Source: Sphingomonas aquatilis | GTDB taxonomy: Bacteria; Pseudomonadota; Alphaproteobacteria; Sphingomonadales; Sphingomonadaceae | DNA: 64,000 nucleotides | Assembly: GCF_014196115.1 (NCBI RefSeq) | Contig: NZ_JACIDB010000001.1 | Span: forward strand, 1-64,000 | Direction of reading: 5' to 3' | Shown here: positions 43,506-53,298 of the stretch, in pieces | How positions within the stretch are numbered: position 1 is the first letter of the stretch | Layout: each line of letters starts with the position of its first letter | Translations under genes and position numbers: made by a program | Notes under the pieces: generated by a model | Told to the model about the DNA's origin: nothing | Database searches by the model: none | The model's input: the letters and a program-made list of their open reading frames with translations, nothing else

Positions 43506-44765
43506 ATGCATGGCATGACACCCACCCCCCGCTACCGTGCGCTCGTGCTGGCGATGCTGCTGGTCGTCTACACGTTCAACTTCCTCGACCGGCAGATCCT
43601 CGGCATCCTGGCGGCGCCGATCAAGGCAGACCTGAAGCTGACCGACACGCAGCTGGGGCTGCTGGGCGGAGCGGCGTTCGCACTGCTCTATTCGACGCTC
43701 GCCATCCCGCTGGCGCTGATCGCCGACCGAACGAGCCGCAGCTGGGTGATCACGATCAGCCTGGCGGTGTGGAGCGGCTTTACCGCGCTGTGCGGATTCG
43801 CGACCGGTTTCTGGCAGTTCTTCGCGTTCCGCCTGGGCGTCGGCGTGGGGGAGGCGGGGGGCGTCGCGCCGTCCTATGCGATGATTTCGGACTACTTCCC
43901 GCCGCATCAGCGCGGGCGGGCGCTGTCGATCTATTCGCTGGGCATCCCGATCGGGTTGGCCGCGGGGGCGCTGCTGGGCGGGATATTGGCGGCGCATGTC
44001 GACTGGCGCTGGGCGTTCATCGTCGTCGGGCTGGCGGGCGTCGTCATCGCGCCGATCTTCCGCCTGGTGGTGCGCGAGCCTGCGCGCGGGGCGTTCGATC
44101 CGGCCGCGGCGACCGAGCTCACGTCGGTGTGGACGGTGTTCGGCATCCTGGCCGCCAAGCCGAGTTTCTGGCTGTTGAGCTTTGCTGCGGCGTTCAGTTC
44201 GCTGTGCGGCTATGGCCTCGCCTTCTGGGTGCCGTCCGTCCTGATCCGGTCGTTCGGGTTCAGCTTGCTGACCGCGTCGCAATATATCGGGTCGCTGCTG
44301 CTGATCGGCGGCACGATCGGCGTGTTCGCCGGCGGGTCGCTGGCCGACCGGATGGGCGGGCGCGATCGCGGGGTCTATGCGAAGCTGCCCGCGGTGGCTT
44401 GGGCGATCACCGTGCCGCTTTATGCCGCGGGGCTGATGAGCGGATCGCCGGCGCTGTCCTGGTTCCTGTTCCTGATCCCCAACGGACTCAACATCCTGTG
44501 GCTGGGGCCGGTTACGACCGCGGTCCAGCATCTGGTGCCGCCGCCGATGCGCGCGACCGCCTCGGCCAGCTTCCTGCTGATCAACAATCTGATCGGGCTG
44601 GGGCTGGGATCGACGATCATGGGCCGTGTGTCGGATGCGATGACCGCGGCGTACGGAGCGGACGCGCTACGCTATGCAACGGTGTATGCGCTGGGGTTTT
44701 ATGTCGTCGCGGCGGGGCTGATGCTGAGCGCGGTGAAGCCGCTGCGGCGCGACTGGGTGGGGTGA
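43506..44765 (+). CDS. MFS transporter, spinster-like
   Basis: A 419-aa permease with twelve membrane spans. The first span TFNFLDRQILGILAAPIKAD, the loop IADRTSRSW (MFS motif A region), and VGVGEAGGVAPSYAMISDYFPPHQRGRALSIYSLG (GExG and PxxxRG) match the spinster-like branch common in sphingomonads. It probably imports a small organic molecule. It is separated from the TonB receptor by a paired repeat of 107 bp, so co-transcription is uncertain. An ATG at 43515 is an alternative start. Confidence 0.93.
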   Translation: MHGMTPTPRYRALVLAMLLVVYTFNFLDRQILGILAAPIKADLKLTDTQLGLLGGAAFALLYSTLAIPLALIADRTSRSWVITISLAVWSGFTALCGFATGFWQFFAFRLGVGVGEAGGVAPSYAMISDYFPPHQRGRALSIYSLGIPIGLAAGALLGGILAAHVDWRWAFIVVGLAGVVIAPIFRLVVREPARGAFDPAAATELTSVWTVFGILAAKPSFWLLSFAAAFSSLCGYGLAFWVPSVLIRSFGFSLLTASQYIGSLLLIGGTIGVFAGGSLADRMGGRDRGVYAKLPAVAWAITVPLYAAGLMSGSPALSWFLFLIPNGLNILWLGPVTTAVQHLVPPPMRATASASFLLINNLIGLGLGSTIMGRVSDAMTAAYGADALRYATVYALGFYVVAAGLMLSAVKPLRRDWVG

Positions 44766-44780
44766 GAAAAAGCCATGTCC

Positions 44781-44874
44781 GTCATTCCCGCGAGGGCGGG
44801 AATCCAGACGCGCTGACGGCGGCGATGGAGCCGCAACGTCAGAGGTTATGGATTCCCGCCTTCGCGGGAATGAC
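44781..44874. repeat. Paired inverted repeat, GTCATTCCCGCG family
   Basis: Left half GTCATTCCCGCGAGGGCGGG then AATCCAGACGCG, right half ATGGATTCCCGCCTTCGCGG then GAATGAC. Lies after the MFS gene. Confidence 0.9.
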
Positions 44875-44972
44875 TGGGTGGGGTGTGGCACCCTTGCTCG
44901 CCGTAGGACAGGCCCTTGCGAATCGTCCTGCTGTGCCGGTCGGTTAGTGCGACGGCGGTCCAACACCCCTTT

Positions 44973-45036
44973 CGTCATCCCGGCGTTGGGCCCCATCGAA
45001 GTATTACTTCGATGGGAACCCTTTCGCCGGGATGAC
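44973..45036. repeat. Repeat with a nested perfect palindrome
   Basis: Outer parts GTCATCCCGGCG and CGCCGGGATGAC belong to the GTCATCCCGGCG family, but the usual interior is replaced by a 25-bp palindrome at 44992-45016: CCCATCGAAGTA, central T, TACTTCGATGGG. It lies in the gap between the convergent MFS and prfC genes and may act as a bidirectional transcription stop. Confidence 0.85.
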
Positions 45037-45046
45037 GGAGAGAGGG

Positions 45047-46569
<1,523 letters not shown>

Positions 46570-46573
<4 letters not shown>

Positions 46574-46707
46574 AGGCAGTCTCGGGCGGCTGCGCGGGCC
46601 GATTCGGCACCGCGGAAGTGGACGAAGTGGACGGTACGTAAGTGTCGAAAACGCCCTCCGCGACGGGCCCGCCGGGTGAGGGGCGGGGTGCGGCGGGCAT
46701 GGGTCAT
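46570..46707 (-). CDS. Possible leader peptide of prfC, 45 aa, in copy B of the dispersed element
   Basis: Minus-strand ATG at 46707 opens a 45-codon frame: MTHARRTPPLTRRARRGG, then RFRHLRTVHFVHFRGAES, ending ARDCL. It is very basic, with His/Phe in the middle. The TGA at 46570-46572 overlaps the prfC GTG by GTGA. The segment LRTVHFVHFRG-ES is shared with copy A at 36394-36527. No strong ribosome-binding site precedes the ATG (GGGCCCGC), and conservation at the DNA level extends to silent positions, so the frame may be incidental to a DNA or RNA element. Confidence 0.4.
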
Positions 46708-46743
46708 GCGGGCCCTTTGCCAGATTTGTGGCGTGTAGGACAG
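46610..46743 (-). repeat. Copy B of the 134-bp dispersed element
   Basis: Minus-strand orientation: begins CTGTCCTACACGCC (46743-46730) and ends with the 32-nt core at 46641-46610. Identical to copy A (36394-36527) over both ends, with the same total length and an ATG at the same offset, while the middle differs strongly. It lies directly upstream of prfC on the same strand. Confidence 0.75.
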
Positions 46744-46759
46744 AGGGGGAGTCGCCGCC

Positions 46760-46853
46760 GTCATTCCCGCGAAGGCGGGAATCCATAACCTCTATCGTCT
46801 CGATGGCGTCGATAGGCTTGCCAGTCTGGATTCCCGCCTTCGCGGGAATGACG
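46760..46853. repeat. Paired inverted repeat, GTCATTCCCGCG family
   Basis: Left half GTCATTCCCGCGAAGGCGGG then AATCCATAACC, right half GGATTCCCGCCTTCGCGGGA then ATGACGG. Lies just upstream of copy B of the 134-bp element. Confidence 0.9.
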
Positions 46854-46895
46854 GAGGGGGGGCACCGCGCTTGGCAAGACGTGGGCGGAAGTGGA

Positions 46896-47036
46896 ATGTC
46901 CGCTTCTGGGCATTAGCGGACGTCCAAAAATTGCGGTATTCGGTCTGTGCCAGCGTAGCTCAATCGGTTGGAGCACCGGTCACAACCGGAGGTTGCGGGT
47001 TCAAATCCTCGCCGCTGGCGATGTCCGCTTCTGGGC
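46896..47036. repeat. 16-bp direct repeats flanking a tRNA-like sequence
   Basis: ATGTCCGCTTCTGGGC occurs at 46896-46911 and again at 47021-47036. The first copy also forms a hairpin: GTCCGCT (46898-46904) with AGCGGAC (46915-46921). The second runs into another perfect hairpin, GGGCGGAGA/TCTCCGCCC (47034-47063). The tRNA-like structure at 46949-47019 lies between the copies and touches the second one. Confidence 0.85.
46949..47019 (+). tRNA. tRNA-like sequence with aberrant anticodon and T arms
   Basis: Acceptor stem GCCAGCG/CGCTGGC pairs fully (7 of 7), the D stem is GCTC/GAGC with loop AATCGGTTG, and the T loop TTCAAAT is normal. The anticodon stem CCGGT/ACCGG encloses only four bases, CACA, instead of seven, and the T stem needs a bulged T or an 8-nt loop. 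Length is 71 nt plus a discriminator G, with no encoded CCA. A CAC (valine) anticodon can be read only by opening the stem. This is likely a degenerate tRNA or a tRNA-like element; isotype undetermined. Confidence 0.5.
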
Positions 47037-47066
47037 GGAGAGACATTCCCGATATCTCCGCCCCCC

Positions 47067-49475
47067 TCAATCGATCCGCATCGCTTCTGCCGCCAGCGCT
47101 TCCGCCTCGATCAGCAGCGCGTCGTCGGCGGAGCCGGTCGAGACCTTTTCGCGGCCGATCAGGGTGAGGACGGGGACGGCGAGCGGGGTGATGCGGTCGA
47201 GGTCGACGTGGAGCATCGTGTCGGCGGCGCGGTCGAGCAGGTGCGCCAAGCGGCCGACGTCGGTCATGCGGGCGCGGGCGTCGTCCCAGGCGGCTTGCAG
47301 GAGCAGGTGCGTGGGTTCGTATTTGCGCAGCACGTCGTAGATGAGGTCGGTCGAGAACGTTACCTGGCGCCCGGTCTTGCGTTTGCCGGGGTGCTGGCGT
47401 TCGACGAGGCCGCCGATGACCGCGACTTCGCGGAAGGCGCGTTTGAGCAGGTGGCTCTGCTGCACCCAATCGACGAATTCATGTTCGAGGATGTCGGGGC
47501 TGAACAGCGCGGCGGGGTCGGTGATCTTTTCGAGGCCGTAGCAGGCGAGCGCATAGTCGTTGGCGACGAACCCCAAGGGTTTCAGCCCCTCCGCCTCCAT
47601 GCGGCGGGTGACGAGCATGCCCAAGGACTGGTGCGCGTTCCAGCCTTCGAAGCTGTAGGCGACCATGTAATGCCGGCCTTCGCGCGGGAAGGTTTCGACC
47701 AGCAGCTGGCCGGGGCGGGGGAGGGCGGAGCGTTTCGCCTGGAATTCCAGCCAGTCGCGCACGTCGGGCGGGAAGCGGTGCCATTGCTCCGGTTCGGCGA
47801 GGAAGTGGCGGACGCGGGTGGCGAGGTTGGTCGACAGCGGCATGCGGCTGCCGCCGTAGGTTGGGATGCGCGCAGGCTTGCTGGACGCGCGGACGATCAG
47901 GTCTTCGGTGTCGATGCTCTGCACTTCGCATGACAGGCCGGCGAAGAAGAAGGTGTCGCCGGGGCTGAGCTGCGCGGCGAAGCCTTCCTCGACCTTGCCG
48001 AGGTGGCGGCCGTTCTTGAAGCGGACGTTAAGCATCGTCGCCTCGACGATGATGCCGGCGTTGAGGCGGTGCTGCGTCACGAACCTGGGGTGGCTGACGC
48101 GCCACAGGCCGTCAGGGTCCTGCGTCAGGCGCTTGAACCGGTCGTAGGCCTTCAGGCTGTAGCCGCCGTCGCTGATGAAATGGAGGACGCGGTCGAACGT
48201 TGCGTCGTCGAGCGCCGAATAGGGCAACGCGGAGCGGATTTCGTCGAGCAGCGCGGCCTGATCGAACGGCGCGGCGCAGGCGAGCGCCATGACATGCTGG
48301 GCGAGGACGTCGAGCGCGCCGGGGCGGAAGATGTCGGGGTCCAGCTCGCCCGCCTCCACCGCGTCCAGGGCGGCGCGGGCTTCCAGATATTCGAAGCGGT
48401 TACCGGGGACGAGGATGCCTTGCGAGGCTTCGTCGAGGCGGTGGTTGGAGCGGCCGAGGCGCTGGAGCAGGCGCGACGATCCCTTGGGGGCGCCCATCTG
48501 GATGACGCAATCGACATTCCCCCAGTCGACGCCGAGGTCGAGGCTGGCGGTGGCGACCAATGCGCGCAGCCGGCCCGATGCCATCGCGCCTTCAACCTTG
48601 CGGCGCGCTTCGAGTGCGAGGCTGCCGTGGTGGACGCCGATCGGCAGGCTGTCGGTGTTCACCTTCCACAGATCCTGGAAGATCAGTTCGGCGAGGCTGC
48701 GCGTGTTGCAGAAGATGATCGAGGTCTCATGCGCCTCGATCTCCGCCATAACCTGTTGCGCGGCATAGCGCCCTGAATGGCCGGACCAGGGCACGCGGTC
48801 TTCGGGGAGCAGGATGGTGATGTCGGGGTCGGCGCCGGCTTCGCCCTGCACCAGCGCGACCTCACCGATGTCGCCATCGGGGGCGAGCCAGGCGCGATAG
48901 CCGTCGGGGTCGGCGATCGTGGCGGAGAGCGCGACGCGGCGGAGGCCGGGGCTGATCCGCTGGAGGCGGGCCATGCAGAGCGACAGGAGGTCGCCGCGCT
49001 TGCCGGTGGCGAAGGCGTGGACTTCGTCGACGACGATCGTCTTCAGGCCGGCGAACATTGTCACGCTGTCGGGGTAGCTCAAGAGCAGCGACAGCGATTC
49101 GGGCGTGGTGAGCAGGATCTGCGGCGGCTTGACGCGCTGGCGCGCCTTGCGGTCGCTGGGGGTGTCGCCGGTGCGAGTTTCGACGCGGATGTCGACGCCC
49201 ATTTCGTCGAGGGGCGTGACGAGGTTGCGCTGGATGTCGACCGCGAGCGCCTTCAGCGGCGAGACGTAGAGGGTGTGGAGGCCCTCTGTCGGCTGCTCGA
49301 TCAGCTCGGCGAGCGTGGGGAGGAAGCCGGCGAGCGTCTTGCCCGCGCCGGTGGTGGCGACGAGCAGTGCGTGGCGGCCGGCGCGGGCCTCGCGCAGCAT
49401 GTCGAGCTGATGGCGGCGGGGGTGCCAGCCGCGGGAGGCGAACCAGTCGGTCAGCGGCTGGGGGAGGTCCATCAT
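47067..49475 (-). CDS. Ligase-associated DNA damage response DEXH-box helicase
   Basis: An 802-aa superfamily 2 helicase of the Lhr-like type. Walker A TTGAGKT lies at 41-47 (VATTGAGKTLAGFLPTLAELI), then YVSPLKALAVDIQRN (Ia), TTPESLSLLLS, VVDEVHAFATGKRGDLLSL (DEVH near 147), LSATIADPD (III), FCNTRSLAELIFQDLW (IV), VATASLDLGVDWGNVD (V) and QRLGRSNHR (VI, with the arginine finger). The C-terminal winged-helix and DNA-clamping parts follow. It is part of the ligase-associated repair set with PdeM and an MBL exonuclease. It is divergent from the exonuclease gene at 49674. Confidence 0.93.
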   Translation of the reverse strand: MMDLPQPLTDWFASRGWHPRRHQLDMLREARAGRHALLVATTGAGKTLAGFLPTLAELIEQPTEGLHTLYVSPLKALAVDIQRNLVTPLDEMGVDIRVETRTGDTPSDRKARQRVKPPQILLTTPESLSLLLSYPDSVTMFAGLKTIVVDEVHAFATGKRGDLLSLCMARLQRISPGLRRVALSATIADPDGYRAWLAPDGDIGEVALVQGEAGADPDITILLPEDRVPWSGHSGRYAAQQVMAEIEAHETSIIFCNTRSLAELIFQDLWKVNTDSLPIGVHHGSLALEARRKVEGAMASGRLRALVATASLDLGVDWGNVDCVIQMGAPKGSSRLLQRLGRSNHRLDEASQGILVPGNRFEYLEARAALDAVEAGELDPDIFRPGALDVLAQHVMALACAAPFDQAALLDEIRSALPYSALDDATFDRVLHFISDGGYSLKAYDRFKRLTQDPDGLWRVSHPRFVTQHRLNAGIIVEATMLNVRFKNGRHLGKVEEGFAAQLSPGDTFFFAGLSCEVQSIDTEDLIVRASSKPARIPTYGGSRMPLSTNLATRVRHFLAEPEQWHRFPPDVRDWLEFQAKRSALPRPGQLLVETFPREGRHYMVAYSFEGWNAHQSLGMLVTRRMEAEGLKPLGFVANDYALACYGLEKITDPAALFSPDILEHEFVDWVQQSHLLKRAFREVAVIGGLVERQHPGKRKTGRQVTFSTDLIYDVLRKYEPTHLLLQAAWDDARARMTDVGRLAHLLDRAADTMLHVDLDRITPLAVPVLTLIGREKVSTGSADDALLIEAEALAAEAMRID

Positions 49476-49517
49476 GGTGTATGTAGGGTGGCGGGGGCGT
49501 GGCGCCATATCCTTCCC

Positions 49518-49623
49518 GTCACCCCGGACGTGTTCCGGGGGCCACTCCGCGGCGAGGGGGATGGCTAGAGCCTCTTGCCTTCCCCCCGTGGCCCGGTGGA
49601 CCCCGGAACGAGTCCGGGGTGAC
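49518..49623. repeat. Paired inverted repeat, GTCACCCCGGAC family
   Basis: Left half GTCACCCCGGACGTGTTCCG then GGGGCCACTCC, right half GTGGACCCCGGAACGAGTCC then GGGGTGACG. Lies in the 198-bp divergent promoter region of the helicase and exonuclease genes, an unusual place since these repeats are mostly downstream of genes. Confidence 0.9.
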
Positions 49624-49673
49624 GAAGAGGGGTTGGATGGGACACCGCGACCCATCTGGCGCGTAGTAGCGGG

Positions 49674-50672
49674 ATGGCACGATTGGGCGACTGGCTGGAA
49701 CCGCACCCGCACGGGATCTACGTGAAGCCCGCGGATGCGTGGATCGATCCGTCGGAGCCCGTGGCCAAGGCGCTGGTGACGCATGGCCATGCCGATCACG
49801 CACGCGGCGGGCATCAGGCGGTGTGGGCGACGCCGGAGACGCTCGCGATCATGGACGCGCGCTACGGGCCGCAGGCGGGGCATGCGGTCGCCTATGGCGA
49901 GAGCATCCGGATGGGGGAGGTCGACGTCGGCTATGTCCCCGCGGGCCATGTGCTGGGGTCGGCGCAGATCGTGCTCGATTATCGCGGCGAACGGGTGGTC
50001 GTGTCGGGGGACTATAAGCGGCGGCCCGACCCGACCTGCGCGGCGTTCGAGCCGGTGCAGTGCGACGTGTTCGTCACCGAGGCAACGTTCGCGCTGCCGG
50101 TGTTCCGCCATCCCGATACCGGCGACGAAATCGACAAGCTGATCGCGCGGCTGCACGCCAATTCCGATCGCTGCGTGCTGGTGGGGGCCTATGCGTTGGG
50201 CAAGGCGCAGCGGGTAATCGCCGAATTGCGCGAGCGTGGGCATGACGCGCCGATCTACATTCATGGCGCGTTGCAGCGTTTGTGCGACCTGTATGCCGAA
50301 CATGGCGTGCGGCTGGGCGAACTGTTGCCGGTCGCCGACGCGAAGAAGGCGGACATGGCGGGGCATGTCGTGATGTGCCCGCCCGGCGCGCTCAACGACC
50401 GCTGGTCGCGGCGGCTGCCCGATCCGATCACCGCGATGGCGAGTGGCTGGATGCGGGTGCGCCAGCGCGCGCGGCAGAAGAACGTCGAATTGCCGCTGAT
50501 CCTGTCCGATCATGCCGACTGGGACGAACTGACGACCACGCTGACCGAGATCGCCCCGCGCGAAGTGTGGGTGACGCATGGCCGCGAGGAGGCGCTGGTC
50601 CATTGGTGCGAACAGCGCCAGATTAAGGCGCGCGCGCTGGCGCTGGTGGGGTTCGAGGATGAGGACGATTGA
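49674..50672 (+). CDS. Ligase-associated DNA damage response exonuclease
   Basis: A 332-aa MBL-fold/beta-CASP nuclease related to Artemis/SNM1 and to mRNA 3'-end processing exonucleases. LVTHGHADHARGG gives the HxHxDH metal motif, VDVGYVPAGHVLGSAQI contains the next histidine, VVSGDYKRRPDPTC the aspartate, and LSDHADWDEL the final D/H. GIYVKPADAWIDP at the N-terminus is typical of this repair subfamily. The usual partner, an ATP-dependent DNA ligase, is not adjacent: the next gene is an unrelated secreted protein. Confidence 0.93.
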   Translation: MARLGDWLEPHPHGIYVKPADAWIDPSEPVAKALVTHGHADHARGGHQAVWATPETLAIMDARYGPQAGHAVAYGESIRMGEVDVGYVPAGHVLGSAQIVLDYRGERVVVSGDYKRRPDPTCAAFEPVQCDVFVTEATFALPVFRHPDTGDEIDKLIARLHANSDRCVLVGAYALGKAQRVIAELRERGHDAPIYIHGALQRLCDLYAEHGVRLGELLPVADAKKADMAGHVVMCPPGALNDRWSRRLPDPITAMASGWMRVRQRARQKNVELPLILSDHADWDELTTTLTEIAPREVWVTHGREEALVHWCEQRQIKARALALVGFEDEDD

Positions 50673-50756
50673 GGGTGTCCGTCCCCGGCTCCGCATCAAC
50701 CGGGGGTTAACGCCGCTGCGATAGCGCCGTCCATATCTGCGAAAAGGACGGTAACG

Positions 50757-51566
50757 ATGCGGATATGGCCCTGTCTCCTGCTGCTGGCGATTGCGCAGCC
50801 CGCCTGGGCGGGAGGCGACGAGGCGCCGTATTACGGGCCGGCGAAACGGTGGCACGGCATCGGCTACAAGCTGGGCTGCGAAGACCGGATCGCAAAGGAC
50901 GGGTCGTGGCAGATCGAGACCGCCGTGCGCGGTCGCGACGAGGCAATCGACATGGCGCTGTATCGGGCTGCGGAGCGGGCGCGCGACGAGGGTTATCGCT
51001 ACGTGATGTTGCTTGGTGGCAGGAGCGTGACGTCATACGGCATAAGCAGCGCGACGCTGTACGCGCGTCCGAGCCATGAGGCGGTCGCGCCGGTCGGCTG
51101 CCGGTCGCGCAAGGCGACGACCTGTTACACGGCCGACGTGGCGGAGGTGCTGCGCATCCTGGGCGGGCCGGACGGCACGCAGCCCGGTGTCGCGATCGTC
51201 GATCACCGCGACGAATATGGCCGCGAGGTCTTCCTGTCGGGCTATGGCACCGGCGCAATCGCCGCGCTGGCGGCCGGTCGGCCCGGCGGATCGACGATGA
51301 AGACCATCGACGGGCGCCTGGTTATCATCGAGTCGGCGCCTGCCGTGCCGCGGGGGGTGATGCCCGCCGCGCCTGTCGCGCCGGTAGCCGCTGCACGCGT
51401 ATCGCCCCCGCCCGCGCGGCCGATCGAGATCGTGGCGCTGTCGCAGGTGCCGGCTCCGCAGGGGAGCGATCGGTGGACCGCAGACGAGAATTTCCGCCGC
51501 GCGCGTGAGGCGAACCAGCCGGTGCGGGGTCGGGACGCCTGTCAGGGGTGGACGATCAGCGACTGA
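50757..51566 (+). CDS. Secreted protein of unknown function
   Basis: A 269-aa exported protein with a signal peptide (MRIWPCLLLLAIAQPAWAGG). The domain up to about residue 130 includes YRAAERARDEGYRYVMLLGG and AVAPVGCRSRKATTCYTADV, which recalls the small CC0125/CC1285-type lipoproteins of alphaproteobacteria, in which a similar helix-strand unit occurs; I am not sure of this. The four cysteines (C40, C114, C122 and one near the C-terminus) may form disulfides. The last 80 residues are proline/alanine-rich and end GRDACQGWTISD. The ribosome-binding site is GGACGG. Confidence 0.7.
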   Translation: MRIWPCLLLLAIAQPAWAGGDEAPYYGPAKRWHGIGYKLGCEDRIAKDGSWQIETAVRGRDEAIDMALYRAAERARDEGYRYVMLLGGRSVTSYGISSATLYARPSHEAVAPVGCRSRKATTCYTADVAEVLRILGGPDGTQPGVAIVDHRDEYGREVFLSGYGTGAIAALAAGRPGGSTMKTIDGRLVIIESAPAVPRGVMPAAPVAPVAAARVSPPPARPIEIVALSQVPAPQGSDRWTADENFRRAREANQPVRGRDACQGWTISD

Positions 51567-51597
51567 CCGGGGACGGGCTGTCGCAGGTCTTCACGTC

Positions 51598-51624
51598 GTC
51601 ACCCCAGCCTTGAGCCGGGGTCCC
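51598..51624. repeat. Half-copy of the GTCACCCC repeat family
   Basis: GTCACCCCAGCCTTGAGCCG followed by GGGTCCC: a single half-element without its inverted partner, between the secreted protein and rpoN. Confidence 0.7.
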
Positions 51625-51657
51625 GCTTATTCCGCAGTCGAGGAAGGCTAGGTGGGA

Positions 51658-53136
51658 TTAACCCCCCAACGCCCGCGCGCGGCGGCGTTGTACCGAGCTG
51701 CCGATGCCCATCGCTTCGCGGTATTTGGCGACGGTGCGGCGGGCGATGTCGAAGCCTTTGGCCTGGAGCAACTCGACCAAGGTGTCGTCGGACAGGATCT
51801 TGACGCCTTCGCCGGCGATGAGCGCGCGGATCGCGCTTTTGACCGCTTCGGCCGATACCGCGTCACCGCCGTCGGCGGCCTGGATCGCGCTGGTGAAAAA
51901 GTATTTGAGTTCGAAGACGCCGCGCGCGCAGCTTAAGTATTTGTTGCTCGTCACGCGGCTGACGGTCGATTCGTGCATCTCGATCGCCTCGGCGACCTTG
52001 GCCAGCGTCATCGGTTTGAGGTGCGAGACGCCTTGCAGGAAGAAGGCTTCCTGCTGCTTGACGATCTCGGTCGCGACCTTGATGATCGTGCGCTGGCGCT
52101 GGTCCAAAGCCTTGATCAGCCAGTTGGCGGAGGCGAGGGCGTCGGACAGCCAGGCCTTGGAACTCTTGTCCTGCGGGCCGTGGCTGAGTTCGTGATAATA
52201 GCGGCGGTTGACGAGGACGCGCGGCAGCGTCGCGGCGTTGAGTTCGATGCCCCAGCCCGCCTTGGTCTTCATCACGAACAGGTCGGGGGTGACGGCGGGC
52301 GCGGGTTCGCCGCCGTAGCGGCAGCCGGGCTTGGGATCGTAGCTGCGCAGCTCGCGGATCATGTCCGCCATGTCTTCGTCGTCGACACCGCACATGCGCT
52401 TGAGGCGGGCGAGTTCGCCACGCGCGAGCAGATCGAGATTGTCGATCAGCCGCGCCATGCAGGGATCGTAGCGGTCCGCCTCCTTCGCCTGGAGCGCGAT
52501 GCATTCGGCGAGGTCGCGCGCGCCGACGCCGGTGGGGTCGAGCGTCTGGATTTGCGCGAGGACGCGTTCGACGCGGGCGATTGCGGTGCCGAGGCGATTG
52601 GCGATGTCGAGCAGGGGGACGGTGAGGTATCCCGCCTCGTCGATCTGATCGATCAGATGCTGGGCGATGAACCAGTCGGGGCCGTCGATGACCGCACCGG
52701 CCTGGGCGAGGAGATGGTCGGCGAGGCTCTTGTCGCCCTCCGCAAACGAATCGAAATCGATGCCGTCTTCGCCGCCGATGCCGCCGCCGCCCGATCCGCC
52801 GTTGAGGCCCAATGCCCCATCGAAGCCGCCGCCGCCGTCGGCGACGCTATCCTGCTGGTGGCTTTCGGTGGCATAGTCGACGTCGAGCGGATCGGCCTTG
52901 GCGGCACCGGTGACGAGGTCGTCGGCGCCGGCGGGCTCGTCCCGCTCGATGCGTTCGGGGCGGACGACCTCTTCGGTCTGCGCGGCTTCGAGCAGCGGGT
53001 TCTTCTCGATCTCTTCGGCGATGAAGCCTTCGATTTCGAGGTTGGACAGCGCGAGCAGCTTGATCGCCTGCTGCAGCTGCGGCGTCATTACCAGCGATTG
53101 CGACTGGCGGATGTCGAGGCGGGGGGCGAGGCTCAT
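51658..53136 (-). CDS. rpoN: RNA polymerase sigma-54 factor RpoN
   Basis: A 492-aa sigma-54. The glutamine/leucine-rich activator-interacting region I is SQSLVMTPQLQQAIKLLALSNLEIEGFIAEEIEKNPLLE (residues about 12-50). Region II is acidic and glycine-rich. The core-binding domain and DNA-binding part follow, with STVSRVTSNKYLSCARGVFELKYFF and the C-terminal RpoN box ARRTVAKYREAMGIGSS (about 467-483) that contacts the -24 element. It is the last gene of the rnd-lptCAB-rpoN run and matches the sigma-54-type site found at 21855-21870. Confidence 0.97.
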   Translation of the reverse strand: MSLAPRLDIRQSQSLVMTPQLQQAIKLLALSNLEIEGFIAEEIEKNPLLEAAQTEEVVRPERIERDEPAGADDLVTGAAKADPLDVDYATESHQQDSVADGGGGFDGALGLNGGSGGGGIGGEDGIDFDSFAEGDKSLADHLLAQAGAVIDGPDWFIAQHLIDQIDEAGYLTVPLLDIANRLGTAIARVERVLAQIQTLDPTGVGARDLAECIALQAKEADRYDPCMARLIDNLDLLARGELARLKRMCGVDDEDMADMIRELRSYDPKPGCRYGGEPAPAVTPDLFVMKTKAGWGIELNAATLPRVLVNRRYYHELSHGPQDKSSKAWLSDALASANWLIKALDQRQRTIIKVATEIVKQQEAFFLQGVSHLKPMTLAKVAEAIEMHESTVSRVTSNKYLSCARGVFELKYFFTSAIQAADGGDAVSAEAVKSAIRALIAGEGVKILSDDTLVELLQAKGFDIARRTVAKYREAMGIGSSVQRRRARALGG

Positions 53137-53149
53137 GACACGCCCCTAT

Positions 53150-53272
53150 TCCTCCCCCGCCAGGGGGAGGTGGCGCGCGCAGCGCGACGGAGGGGGAGGA
53201 TAGGCCGCATCCGTTTCGGGCCCTCCCCCTCCGTCAGCCTGACGGCTGCCACCTCCCCCTGGCGGGGGAGGA
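53150..53272. repeat. Paired inverted repeat, TCCTCCCCCGCCAGGGG family
   Basis: Left half TCCTCCCCCGCCAGGGGGAG then GTGGC, right half GCCACCTCCCCCTGGCGGGG then GAGGA, with inner GACGGAGGGGGAGG and CCTCCCCCTCCGTC. Fills the gap between lptB and rpoN. Confidence 0.9.
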
Positions 53273-53298
53273 CTGATGGGGAGGCCGTCTTCATATCC

